Positions 35,194 through 47,007 of a stretch of DNA of 64,000 nucleotides are shown in pieces. This stretch comes from Cystobasidium ongulense. Taxonomy: Eukaryota; Basidiomycota; Cystobasidiomycetes; Cystobasidiales; Cystobasidiaceae. The DNA lies in assembly GCA_022835595.1 (NCBI GenBank), contig BQUP01000003.1:874629-938628 (forward strand). Direction: 5' to 3'. Made by a program: the position numbers and the translations under genes. Within the stretch, counting starts at the first letter, position 1. Every line of letters starts with the position of its first letter. The notes beneath the pieces are model-generated. The model saw nothing but the letters and a program-made list of their open reading frames with translations. It searched no databases and was not told the origin of the DNA.

Positions 35194-38100
35194 CTATGAC
35201 ATCTGCTCTAATTCCTTTTCTATCTCTGGCGTCTTTATACTGCTTGGACGCCTTTTCAGCTTTTCATCACCTTTCTTAGCCATTTCTTCAATCGCTTTCT
35301 TGCCTTGCTGTTCCGCGTCACGCTTTCCCGACAGCGCACTCCAAAGGAGCATACTCAGTCCTGCTCTTTCAGTCTCTCCGTCTACACCAGTTGAGGCATC
35401 TTGATCTTTAACTGATCTCCAAGCTAATTCCTGATCATACATGCCCGCTACGGCTGATAACGGTGGATTGTCATCAAAGAGCGTCCTAGAAAGATGACCG
35501 ACCTGATCTGCTTTCTTGCGATCCTTCATCCTCATTTTGCGATAGTAGAGTAAGTCTCGTCTGTACCTTTTGTCCCAGATCCTCTTCTTTTCCAGCCAAC
35601 GTTTCACTGGACCATCGGGCGAGATCTGGCCTATTGACTCTCGATCCATCTGTAGCGCAGCCATTTTGTTTTCGGGCTCCATTGCTCGCACATATCCATT
35701 TGGAGTCACCCGCTGTCGAACGATAGAATTCTTGAACGGCGGTTCTTGGCCCGTCACGCTGATAAGTTCTTGCTCGATCAGTACCTCATCTTCTGGTGCC
35801 TTTTCCAGAATTTCTCTTCTGTCCGAACCCGAGCTACCCTTCGCATCTTGCAAGTGACCATTTGGACCCTTTATAAAGTCTACTGAAGTTGAGCTGTTCC
35901 CTCTTGACCGACTAATCTGTTCAGCTTCCTGTCTATCTTCCTCTGGCTCATCATCAGACTCTGAATCCTCCGAATAATCCGACAAATTCTCATTCTCCTT
36001 ACTTGCTTCAGCTGCATCTTCAGTGGTGATGTTATGAATATCTCCACGCGCATATTCAGCAAGTTGCTGTTGGATCGAACTTCTACGCCTGCGTCTGTCT
36101 GCAGAGGTATCCCGTTCCATCGATATAGATTGTCCGTTTATCGAAGCTATCTTGACTTTGTGAGTTCCATTCTGACCCTCATAGCCGTAGATGCCTCTAC
36201 CGCTTGCTTTGTACAGTGGAAAGTTTCGTAGTTCTTGACCAGTCTGCTCATCAAGGTCGGCTGCTTCTTCAATGAGCTGATGACCGCTATCCTCCGTCGT
36301 ATGCTGGGCTTCTGCATGCTCCTGCCTATGCATATCGAGAGATCGTTTTGTAGTAGGGTCTAATCTGAATTTTGGTGGTGAGGCATGCTGAGGCGGTGCA
36401 TCTGCTTTCTTGTTCGTAGCATAGTCGAAATGCTGCTGATCTCTACTAGCTTCCTGAAGATCTTCTTCCGCATCTCGTTCCGCCCTCACTTCAGCTGCTT
36501 TCAATGCCCAAAGCCCAAAGCTTGCACAGGATCGATACTGAAATTTTGCTGGTGTACTGAATGATAGTGTAGTAGCGACGTGACAGCAGTCGTCGAATAC
36601 CTGCAAATGTACCATGGTTGGAGGGTATTGCTTGACCTTCTCTCGCTGATTGGCTGTGATTACCGCAAGGCTGTATCAGCCAAAGATTCTACTCTTTCGC
36701 AACAGCAAAACCTAGCGGCTCACGATAACGATTCAAGGTGGCTTCTGCAGGTGGATACCTTTCGGGATGGGCGGCTTTGTGAGCAACGTAGATGATCTCA
36801 TCTGCAAGTAGCTCTGCAGCTCCGGCAATCTACATTAAAGTCATGAAAATTCAGCGCTTTTTCTCAGTAAACGGAATCGAACTGAACACTCACTACCATC
36901 ATAGGAGGTAAACCACCAAGACTGCCTTGATTAATCAGACTGACCAAGGGATGACCAATCAACTGATTTGAGCAATACAGCTGAATCTGCTCCTCGATTA
37001 CGAGTTTCTTTTGCCCCTTCTTGAAGACAAGAGGCGCTTCTCTGATAGGAGGCCAAGCTAAAGAAGGTTTGAAATGAAATCCTTCCGCGGGTATATAATC
37101 TCCAGTTGGATCGCCCATCACTGATGGGAATGAGTGGGTCAAATCGACCCATGGTGACATCAATACTGTCCCCGCTGGAAGTGGAAGGCCGGAATCTCGA
37201 AGCAGAATGAGAAGTGCTAAGGCTAGACCGCCACCTGACGAGTCGCCGTATAGCATTATATGATGTGGATGAATGGCTTCAACTCCGCTCCCTTCGGGAG
37301 GAGCTATCAGGTAGAGGTAAGCTGCGAGGGCGTCCAAAAGCGAGCATGGGAAAGGGTATTGTGGCGCTAAACGGAAGGATCTGCACGACGTAGGCTTAGT
37401 GACTACGCTGTAGTGTCTGTTGAACAGGAAACCTACACCGAGAAAGCTCTTGCTCCAAGTTTACGGGCGTGCCGTTGTATTTGATAGCGGTGAGTTCCAT
37501 TTCCAGCAAAATAATGAGCCCCGCCATGTAGATACAAGATAATCCGAGTAGGTGGGAGAGTAGCTCCAGTGTTCTTTGCCTCTTCCCTCTTCTCTGCATC
37601 TCTCCGCATCTCTACCCATTCCCCATATAATGGCCCACACCTCAGTCTCCACCAATTAGAACCTCCTACGCATTTCAAACCAGGATCGTCTTGTTCTAAA
37701 TGTGTATTAAGGATCGCAGCAGCAGCATCTATATTGTCAGTTGGTATTTCTACGACTGTCTTGATGACCCAAGAAGGAGTTGGCGTCTCTTTGCCAGTAA
37801 AAGACTGCAATTCTTCCACTGTATGTTTGCTTGCGAATTGCAAGAATTCTTTGACTAGTTCCATTCCTTCTGCATATGATAAAGACTGTCCGGCTTTGAT
37901 CTGGCCAGTGCTCTTGAGGAGCATGTGCTTCCAGAATGCACGGAAGAAGGTAGGAGCAGTATCAACTGCGACATTGATGCTATTGAGCGAGTCTGCCTTG
38001 CTCCAGGGAGTTGCAACAGAATATGCAAACTTGGCTCCATCGATGACGGCGACCAGGAGTGTAAAGTGAAGTATGTCGACCCAGAACCGGACTGAAACGA

Positions 38101-38224
38101 GCAGAGTGTAGACGATGTCCTGGACTGTCTGTATGAGTGCGAATGGATTGCGATGGCGCTGTCGGTAGGAAGGTGTAGTCGTCGGCTGTAGTGAGGGCGG
38201 CCGATCGTCTAATGACATGCCCAT
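35194..38224 (-). CDS. HSL-type alpha/beta-hydrolase (lipase/esterase) with long C-terminal tail
   Basis: Predicted membrane-associated lipase or esterase. Exon 1 is 38224-37437, exon 2 begins at 37380, and the last exon reaches the stop at 35194. An N-terminal hydrophobic stretch (FWVDILHFTLLVAVIDG) may anchor it. Oxyanion motif HGGAHYFAGNGTHR, nucleophile elbow GDSSGGG, acid region AGAAELLADEI and catalytic His in VHLQVFDDCCHVATTLSF give a complete triad. After that block the protein continues about 450 residues: charged, low-complexity sequence, then a conserved basic region (RQRVTPNGYVRAMEPE, SPDGPVKRWLEKKRIWDKRY). Fungal proteins of this family often carry such a tail, but its role is unknown. 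The intron near 36610 joins the hydrolase to the tail; read separately, the tail would lack the catalytic His context. Confidence 0.87.
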
Positions 38225-38926
38225 GGCTATGGATGGCTATTGACCAAACAAGTGACAAGCAGGGCGGAGTTTGAAGAATCGAAGAGGCTTAGAATATTTT
38301 GAATGCTCTTGCCAGCGTACATGCAACCCGAGTGACTCGTTTATAGAGCTGCATCTACTCGCAGTGCCGCATGAGGCTGTCTGTCCAGTCGAGAGTTCAG
38401 GCTTTCATGCGACAGAATCTGGACAAACTCGCCGTTTTGCTTGATGTGACCGCGAAGGAGCGTGAGGGTGGAAACTGTCGAGCTTAGCCGACCATTCTGT
38501 TCGTAGAACGTAGCTTGGATACGGACATCCAGCAAGCCAGGAAGCAAGCTTTCTTGCACTCAACGTTTTACCTTCTTTTACCTTGTTCCTCAGGTATGTC
38601 ACGGTTGATCGAGATTGTGGCGTGGACTGCCGTATGCCCATGGTAATAAAGAGTATCGCGGTTGAAGATCCCCTTCGGCCTCGCATAAACCTGCAGATAG
38701 GTGCGGTACTATCTGATAAACCTGCTCGCACTATACGCAACCACCAGTCTGCCGGATCTCCGGGCTGGTCCGCCTGCGCCATGTTAGAAGGTGGGTCTCG
38801 GCATCGGACCCACCCTTGACCCACCTTGACACTTAGCTTTTCAGCCAGCAAGCTTTCGAAGTCCGGCTATCTTCCACGAAGCAATTGAAGCGGGAAAACA
38901 CAGTCCGTCATCTGATAGTAGTGAAT
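38225..38926. promoter_or_regulatory. Divergent intergenic region
   Basis: About 700 bases between the lipase start (-) and the AhpD/CMD-like gene start (+). No recognised motif; it presumably contains both promoters. Confidence 0.4.
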
Positions 38927-39890
38927 ATGGCCAACAATGACTTTGAAACGCATCAAGAATCGCTTGAAGACGTTCTCGAGCGGCTAGAAATGGTGTACGG
39001 CGACAACCTCTCGCGACGTGATCATGCACGCATCAAGAGTGGCAAGACCGATAGTGCATTGTACAGCGCACAGTCGAACGGCACGTCTACGCCGTCATCT
39101 GAAGCCTCGAGCAGTGAAAGCTTGCCTGAATACGATGATCCCGATACTTCCATGCTTCCTATCCTCGTAGCCATCTGCCTGGTACAGCACAACGAACCCT
39201 CCGACTTCGCGCGTCTATTTCGGTATTTTGCAGACTCGTCTAAGCATTCTTCGACAATCATCCTCCCCAAACTGGTCTTGCGGCTTCGTACAGCACTCTT
39301 CAAGGCGGTCCCACTGGTAGGCGTACCTCGCATTATCAATGCACTGTCAGCTTTACACGACGCGGTGCAGGAACATCCAAGAGCAGAAGAAGTATTTAGA
39401 AATCTCCCATTACAATCTACTAAACCTACCAAAACAACAGAAGAAGATTCAGCTGCTGGTTGGGCTTTCTTTAAAGCTATTTACGCTCAACATGCCGAAA
39501 AGATTATCGAAAGAATTGGAAAGACTTCACCTGATTTAGCTGAAATGATCGTTGATGAGTTATACGGTGCCAATCTATCGAGAACCGAAGTGTTGAGCTG
39601 GAAAGAGACAGTCTTGTTGGAGTTTACAGGATGGTGAGTCTCTCAGGCACCTGTTTGTATCACCCTTTCTGGAAGGTGGTAAAGCTGATCATGATTTTTA
39701 TACCAACAGCGCATCGCTAGCATGCACAGCACAAGCGAAAGGACACTTCTTCGGCTGTAAGAATCTAGGAGTGAGTAGGCAAAGTGTAGAGCAAGCTATA
39801 GAAGTATTGCGAGAGATCGGAAATTGGATAGGGCAGCCATTGCAAGAAGATAAAATGACCTTCTTGTCTGGCTTAAGCAAATTTCCCTAG
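38927..39890 (+). CDS. AhpD/carboxymuconolactone-decarboxylase-like protein
   Basis: Exons 38927-39633 and 39710-39890 give 295 residues, starting MANNDFETHQESLEDVLERL. The C-terminal two-thirds is all-helical and resembles the AhpD-like fold: ALFKAVPLVGVPRIINALSA, GWAFFKAIYAQHAEKIIERI, MIVDELYGANLSRTEVLSWK, LLEFTGCASLACTAQAKGHF and SRQSVEQAIEVLREIG. The CASLAC pattern gives two cysteines, but without the strict CxxC of peroxidase-active AhpD, so enzymatic activity is uncertain. The N-terminal half, with a Ser-rich insert, has no clear family. The intron splits the TGC codon of the first Cys. The stretch 39380-39580 uses A/T-ending codons. Function not assigned. Confidence 0.75.
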
Positions 39891-40181
39891 ATTACGCAAG
39901 TTGCAAGACAAGTAGAGTGCGTTTGAATACCCTGTAAAATTTACCGTTGTCATTATTGCCAGCACATTTCCTGCGCAGAAAATGGCCTTAAAGCCTTTCC
40001 GTCAATCGGAGCTCTGTGCAACAAAAAATACCACTGGCGAGCAATGCCAAATCAATCTCAAGCAGCCTTTTCTTCTAGCCTCCTACTTGAAGGTGTGGAC
40101 TTGTCGATATTCATATACCGTAACACTGTCGTTTCTATTTACATGAAGCGACAAGAAAGTACAAGCTCCGCATTCGTCCCT

Positions 40182-42329
40182 CTATTCAGACTTGATGTAA
40201 GGTTTAAGCTTGAGCAACCTCTCTCCAGCCGCCTCTATCGTCTCAGGCTGTTTGCAGAATGCGATGCGAAGATATTGCTCCCCGATATGATGCAAGTGAG
40301 GAGGGTAGAAATCGGTAGGTGGGATGCACACCCTGCAAAGATAAAAGCCATTGATCAGATCCATGGTGAAGGCTGAACACGGTACTGAAGCGACTTACAC
40401 GCCCGCTGTCTGTGCAATAAAGAAAGCTAGCTGCCAATCGCGAGGTCGGTCCTAGGTAATATGCGGATCAGTATGAAAAGTCAAGACGTTAAGCGTGACA
40501 GAACAATATCCGACTCACTTTGACAATGTCAGGTACGCTAGTTCAAGCACAAGGGGTCAGTGAGGGCAGAAGCTGCATGCTTGGGAAGACTTACACCCAA
40601 TCGTCCGGTAATTGCAATCTGCTCGTGTTGACAAGAACGAAGTAGCTACCTTGAGGGATAGTGCTGGAAGGAAGATGACCTTTAGACGCATATAAAATCT
40701 GCACCAGGTAAGACCTACTATGGGAGGCCCAGCTTGTCGAGAGCCGTTAATAGGGTATCACGCAGTTTCTCATACCATTCGCGTTGTGCTGTATCAAAAA
40801 TGCATTTAGAAAGCCTTCAACAGATTCTCCCATGCGAATTAAGGTGAACCTACTCTCAAAAAAGCGTTGCTCATCCGCTTGTTCAAATCCAGCAGCAGCA
40901 GCTTCCTGTAGTGGGGAATTGGTGCAGAATGTAACTCTTGTGCTGGCTGCTAGACAAGCTCTGATGAGATCCGCAGGCCCAATAAGCCAGCCTACTCTCC
41001 ACCCGGTTGCCGAAAACTGCTTTCCTGCACTTCCGACTGTTATTGTTCTTTTCCAAAAATTATCGAGCGAGGCTATACGGACATGCTTTGATGGCTTGAG
41101 GGCAAGAACATCATACTGCGCATAACAAAATAGTAAGTCAGCCTTCTGATTGTTCGAACTTGGTTTCCGAGCGAAAAGGAGAGCTTACTACTTCGTCTGA
41201 AAGAATGAGAAAGTTCTTTTCTTCTGCCAGGTTGCCGATCTCCCTCAACTCTTCTTCCGAGAAGACTTTCCCGATAGGATTATGTGGAGTGTTCAGGATA
41301 AGGACCTTGGTCCTTGGTGTGCATGCAGCTCGTAATTCTTCAATATCTAGCTTCCATTCTGACGAAGAAACGTTCGAATGACCCGCTTCTTGAGGTGGTC
41401 GGAAGGGGACATATACGGGCTTGCCGCCGTGGAAGGTTATGCTGCTAATGTACTGATCACTAGACATAGGATAATTATCAGCACGTGCTACACATTGTCA
41501 TCCCTCTGTAAAGAACTCGACTTGCAAGTGAGGAGCTGGTACGATGACCTCGTCGCCTTCATCAAGGAAGGCAGCTAGACAGGAATACATCCCGACATTG
41601 GCTGCAGGTGTGCACGGATGTCAGATGAATCAAAAGCGACAGGTAGACCAAGGTGCAAAGCTCACCTCCGGAAGTTACCAAAATTTCGGTATTTGGGTCT
41701 AATTGTCGACCTTCGGGAAGATTGAAGGTAGGTGACAGATATGAAGCCAATGCATTGCGCAGTCTAGCTCTTCCTCTCGGTATGCTATAGTGACTGGAGG
41801 TAGAAGATTAGGACAAGGAAGTCTACGTCAGCTCGTATAGGTCGTAACCAGGACGCCAACGCCCGTACTTTGCTTCTGCCGACTTGTTCATAGCTTCTTC
41901 AGCGGCTTTTCGAATGTACTCGGGAGGCGACCAGTCTGTGTCTCAAGTCAGAAAGATAGCTATGGCTGGTATCAGAGCGTGCTTCACTAACCCATGAAGC
42001 CCTGCCCTGCTCATGCAACTTGTTCAGCGAGGCGTCTGTATACATTATGCTCGATCACCTACCGAGGTTCAGACTGTCTTTGGGTACATGGCCGCCAGCT
42101 GCGAGGGAAGAGTATGAGCTTTGCGCCCGAAAGACCGTGACGATGTCTGATGCGCACCAGGAGAGAATACCGACCACACGTCGCTCTTGCTGAGCTCCTG
42201 CTCGATTCGCTTCGAAGTCTTGACAGCAGTCATGCTGGCCGACCTGATTTGATGTGCGGTTGCGAGACCAGTAAAATGGGCAGAAGGATGCAGACCAGGG
42301 GAGTAAGATAGCAGAGATCTTCTAAGCAT
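40182..42329 (-). CDS. Kynurenine/aspartate-type aminotransferase (BNA3-like), PLP-dependent
   Basis: Class I/II aminotransferase, best matching kynurenine-oxoglutarate transaminase (kynurenine to kynurenic acid; also cysteine-S-conjugate lyase-type enzymes). ATG at 42329 gives a mitochondrial-like presequence (MLRRSLLSYS...HQIRSAS); an inner ATG at about 42227 (MTAVKTSKRIEQELSKSD) would give a cytosolic form. Spliced reading: DVWSVFSP-AGGHVPKDSLNLG-QGFMDWSPPEYI, including a 15-nt microexon at 41994-42008. Later blocks: KYGRWRPGYDLYEL, EILVTSG, NVGMYSCLAAFLDEGDEVIVPAP, LILNTPHNPIGKVFSEEEL, LILSDEV and the PLP lysine region TVGSAGKQFSATGWRVGW. C-terminus KLKPYIKSE, stop at 40182. An in-phase frame extends upstream to an ATG at 42491. 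Confidence 0.9.
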
Positions 42330-42712
42330 GCAAGCTGGTGCGGTTCCTTGGGTATATGCTGCGATATTCAGTGGAAAGAGACAGCTCGCCGACAGCTTGA
42401 AAGGCGTGAAGGCGTGATCTTTGGCAGGTGGCAAGGAAGATGCCGCATGCCGGATAATGGACCGGAGTTGCTTGCGGATTGAGACAGACATGACTCTTTC
42501 CGAGTCTAACACTCTTACAAGGGCATTTTGAACTACAGAAATTGAAAGCACGTACACATCTGCACAGGGTGGTGAATAGAGGACAACATCACTTGCATAC
42601 AAAAACGAAGAACTGATCGGGAAAGTAATACTGGAGGAGGATCCCAGTCTTGCTTCATGGTTCTGCTCAGTCCACGCAGAGACTAGGTAGCATTATTTGC
42701 AAATCTTCCGCT
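42330..42712. other. Intergenic region, nothing recognised
   Basis: About 380 bases between the aminotransferase start and the CLC stop, both minus strand. Part may be the aminotransferase 5' leader, since its frame stays open to 42602. Confidence 0.4.
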
Positions 42713-45700
42713 TCAATGCTGTGACTTGACCCAGGAGAGATAGCCAAGCCATCTGTTCTTCTCGATGATACCGACATAGCAACCTCGCTCATCCTGGACA
42801 GCCAGGTAGCGCACACCCAGCTTAATGAACAGTTGATGGACCCTAGCAGGCAGAACACTTTGTTAGCCTTGCGCGAACATACAACGCGCGCATCGAGCAC
42901 CACCTACAGCTGAAGAGGGGCCCGAGCAGACACAGTAACTGGCGCTCTATCGGTCAAATAACCCAAATCCACCACACTGCCATCACCTTCTTCCTCTTCG
43001 TCGATATCATCTGTCGCAAGCCGGAGATGTACCCTAGCCGACGTATCTCTAAAAGTGCAGGGTGTCTGCGGTACAACTTCCGCTGAAGTTGCTCGATGCT
43101 TCCTCAATGCCTCTTCCAATTCATCGTATCCGATGTATCCTTGAAGACGTGGGCCATCATCTTCCTTGATGATAGGAAAACCAGTTACAAGTCCAGCATT
43201 GTTGGAAAGCTTTAGCTCCATCGTATCGGCCGTGTTTTTACGATCCAAGGAAACGAGAGGAGCATCGATATCCACGACATCTAGGACCGAGCCGTGCAAG
43301 ACATGCTCCTCTTTCAGGTCAAGGAAAGGTAGCTGTGCCATTCTAAGAAGAGAGGAATCAATTGGTCAGCCCAACCATACGGCTTACATATTCACGAACC
43401 TCGACTTACTCGATGACGAGATCATAGATAGAACGAGTTTCGACTGCATCGCCTACGGTCTTTGCAAAGAGAACAGCTGAATAAATCACTCGATAGTCAG
43501 ACTTATACTCCTTTTCCATCTAGATGATGCTTACCAATCATAACGGGAACTACATAAGTCAAGGTACCAGTGAGTTCAAACATGATGACTGCCAGAGACA
43601 CAGTTGTGCGTGTGACGCCAGCTAGTGTAGCAGCTGCGCCGACCATAGCCCAGACTCCTGGGATAACGCAAGCCTGCCCAAAAGGAGCGGGCAGTGGCCC
43701 ATTTGCGCGACAGAAGCCAAAAAGAGCAGATTCAGGGTGACTAGCGTAGCCCAGCTCAACTGCAAGACCCAGGATGCGGCCGAATAGAGCGCCGACGGCT
43801 AGTGTCGGGATAAAGATGCCAGCTGGTAGCTTGATACCGAATCTGTAACGGAATTATCAGTGATGTGACCCCACCACGTGAACAAGCAAATTTGACCCAC
43901 GTCACTACTGTTATCAACGCCTTACCGACAAGTGCTAGAGAAAGCATCTTGATCAAAGGCCAGACTTGCGCCGGAACTTGCGGACAGAAACCATCAAGAT
44001 AATTATCATCTCGACATTCGGAGAACATTTCGTATACAAGTTCTGTGCCGCCCATTTTCATGTATGGATTGAAGAACGCGATTGCAACGGTGACGAGACA
44101 GATGAGTGCACATTCTAGGATCGGATGCTGTCTGAGAGAGGTGCCGTTTCGAACTCGCTTGGCTGATGTACTATAGTCAGCAAAAGAGACACGGGAAGCA
44201 GGCACAGAGACGGCTGGCTTACTCCATGCAATGTTGGCTTTGTTGAAGAGCGCGCCATACAGTCCTCCGAAGATTCCCAGCAAAGCAAAGCCAAGAAACT
44301 CTGCCACGTGATAATCCTTGTCGTATGTTACCTGTAGAGATCGCTTATAAGGTTGGAGAATATCTGCAACAGTCGGTCATTCCACTCTTACCTCAAACAA
44401 CACGATCTTTCCGCTTCCAAATGGGTCCAGTAGTTTGAGAGTGACAGTCGCTATCATAGCACAGACGAAACTTCTAAACATAACCTTCGGGGGAAAGAAG
44501 TAGCTGCATGAAACCCCGACTTGTCAGCAGCAGGAAACGGTTTCGTTAGGGGCTCAACGTACGATACTTCCTCCAAGCTGAAGAGCACTCCCCCCACTGG
44601 CGCGCCAAAAGCTACTGCGACACCAGCAGCGCAGGCAGCGGACAGTACTTCACGTCGTTTTGCCTCATTTCTTTCGAACTTGGGGAAAAATCTTGCAGTG
44701 ATATTGCCGACGCAAGATGCTATGTGGACGAAAGGCCCTTCCTAGCAATGCGATGGTACTTCAGTATAACACTATTAATCTTCTTACGTAAGGACGTACC
44801 TTTCCGAGACTAAGGCCCGAGCCGACTGCAAAACATAAGCCGACGGCCTTGGCGATTCTGAGGAGAAGAAGCCCTACTCTTAGAAATGTTTATGCGGCAA
44901 CATAGTGTCGTGCTTACAGAGTCCAAACACCTGATGAAAAGTCAGCAAGATCAGCTTCGGCGTCATTAAGCCGAAAGTCGCAAGCATACCTAGATACCCT
45001 CTAATCACGAATCCCGAAAGCAATGTCTTGATTTCTGGAATACCTGATCCCGCTGCAAAGTACATGACTTTGCGTGGGGCTACAGTAGGTGCAGTGAACA
45101 GGTGCTTTCCAGTCGACGTTCTGATTCCGTCTTCCTCCATTGCCCTATGCGTCAGCAGAGGGGCATCTACGCTGCTGCTGTGTGAATGGCCGCCGCCTTT
45201 TTGACGAGGTGAGAAGGCAAATGATCCGTAAGACTGGACGGAACCGCTTCGTGGTAAGCGAACACCGGCTTCTTGGGAATCGGGAAAGCCTGAAGGCTGA
45301 AAGTCTAATGTAAGAGGTTCGGTCTTGGGATCTTTACTGGACACTACGCTGGTGCTGGCAGACAGATAGATTGTAAGGATGGAGGCAAAAGTTGCGAATG
45401 TGACCTGCAGGCATACACTATCAGTAAAAGGCAAGGTTCTTTGAAATACGCGAGAAAGCTTACAGCGAGGATGATGTATATGCCATATTCCAGGATCCAC
45501 TGAACCGCTTTGCTGTTATCGTCGCCGAGTGTCTGGCCCCACTGCCGCCATGCTGAGCATGTCTTATCATTATCAACTTTCCGAGCCCATGCATTCACGA
45601 AGGCGGTTGAAGACACAGCTGAGCGAAGTACAGGTTTTGTTGCTGAAAACGTCTTGACGCTGATTACCGGCGCGCCTTGTACCGGGCACGTGCAGAAACG

Positions 45701-46371
45701 ATGTGCCTTCCACCATCCAGTCGAGCAATAGCCGCTCTTGATATCAAAGAGCCACATCTCAAAGCTCACTACTCCAGCTGCAATGAAGGCGGTAACCAGT
45801 CCGATGATTGTGATAGCGACCCAGCCTTGCAGACGGTCCCACTGGTTTGCCACGAATCCTCGTGCGCCTCGACGCGATCTTAGCTTGGAGATGCGCCAGT
45901 CCTCTTTGCATTGGTCGTGCAGCCAGTCTGTCGTGACGCATAATTGCATGTGTGTTGATTGAGAGGATGCTCAGCATTGTATGTGCGAGTCCCTCGGGTG
46001 GGCCTGCCGTGCATTTCCCATGTCCACCTGCCGCCGCCCTACTCACCTATGGTCGTAAAGGACGAGTACCATGTCCGTACACCGTTGCCTACTTCTCCGT
46101 TACGCAATGCATCCTTGTATTCCCTGTCATAGCCCTTGTGGTAGTTCTGCCGGGTGATGAGGTCCTGGAGATAACTCGATTTCCTGCGCAGCGAGGACTC
46201 GGACTGGCTCAGGTGTCTGTTGAGCGAAGCGGGCAGGCGCAGCTTGTTGGGCGACGCAGGTCCTGGTGGAGGCATGTCGTCGCCAGCCAGTGTCGGGGTG
46301 AGCAAGTGGAGTGGTGCGCGCAGACCAACAAGCAGAGGCAAGCGTGCTCGACCTCGATGCAGCGCTGCCAT
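42713..46371 (-). CDS. CLC-family chloride channel / Cl-/H+ exchanger
   Basis: Membrane chloride transporter of endomembranes or plasma membrane (yeast relative Gef1). The first in-frame ATG is at 46371; 46275 ([11 protein letters not shown]) is an alternative. Fungal CLC N-terminal block: [20 protein letters not shown] and [13 protein letters not shown], then [16 protein letters not shown]. Core motifs: [14 protein letters not shown] (anion-binding Ser), [14 protein letters not shown] (gating Glu present), [40 protein letters not shown] and [20 protein letters not shown]. The C-terminus carries two CBS-like halves ([10 protein letters not shown]...[27 protein letters not shown]) and ends [10 protein letters not shown] roughly 90-residue Ser-rich insert (about 45120-45340) lies before GSGIPE. 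About ten introns. The gating Glu and Ser suggest chloride selectivity; exchanger versus channel cannot be settled here. Confidence 0.92.
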
Positions 46372-47007
46372 TTGGATCACGTGCAGGAAAGGGCAGCGTC
46401 CAGTCTTGCAACAAGACTGCACACAGAAGAGCTCGGGAGACCTGTCCGAAGCATCCTCTATGGCCCCTTGAGCCTGACCGAAAGTCAATATCCCGCAATC
46501 AAGGCCATGTCCACATCGTTCCTCTTGACCGTCTTCTCTCGAGCCCCTACGAGAGCTTGATGTCGTCTACTCCGTGCTCCTTCCTGAATGAAATAGACAA
46601 GACTGTTCCAAAAGTGAAGTATATAGAATGAAGTTGCGCATATAGCTTATTACAATCTGCGAAATAATGTGAAAGAGCAACCAGCCTTGCGCCTTGTCTG
46701 GCTCCGTTCACGCCAATCTCGCAAGAATCGCACAGCAAGCATAGGCATTTCGGGAAAGGCAGCCTATCCATGATTGCATTCCATTCAACGCTTGCTGCAG
46801 TTACAGGGACTGTCATCAGTAGTATCAAGGAGAAGAGCTTCACCTATGAAGAGTCTTTGATGTCCAACAAAGTCGATCAACGGTTGCGTTGTCATTGTCT
46901 TCTTTTCCATCTACACGTCTTCTGCACACCAGAACACAGAGATGCGGCACTCAGCTGCATAGCTGCCTGGGCCTGCATCTTCAAGAGCAAGCCTCGAGCT
47001 GGTCGAT
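46372..47007. promoter_or_regulatory. Divergent intergenic region (CLC / acidic nuclear protein)
   Basis: About 640 bases between the two divergent starts. Some of it may be 5' leader of either gene. A secretion-like minus frame at 46843-46547 has no ATG at its hydrophobic start and was not called. Confidence 0.4.

Noticed and set aside
46547-46843. Minus-strand frame beginning with a secretion-like hydrophobic stretch and several cysteines
   Set aside because: The hydrophobic start uses GTG with a stop just upstream and no ATG; no known effector or CFEM spacing.
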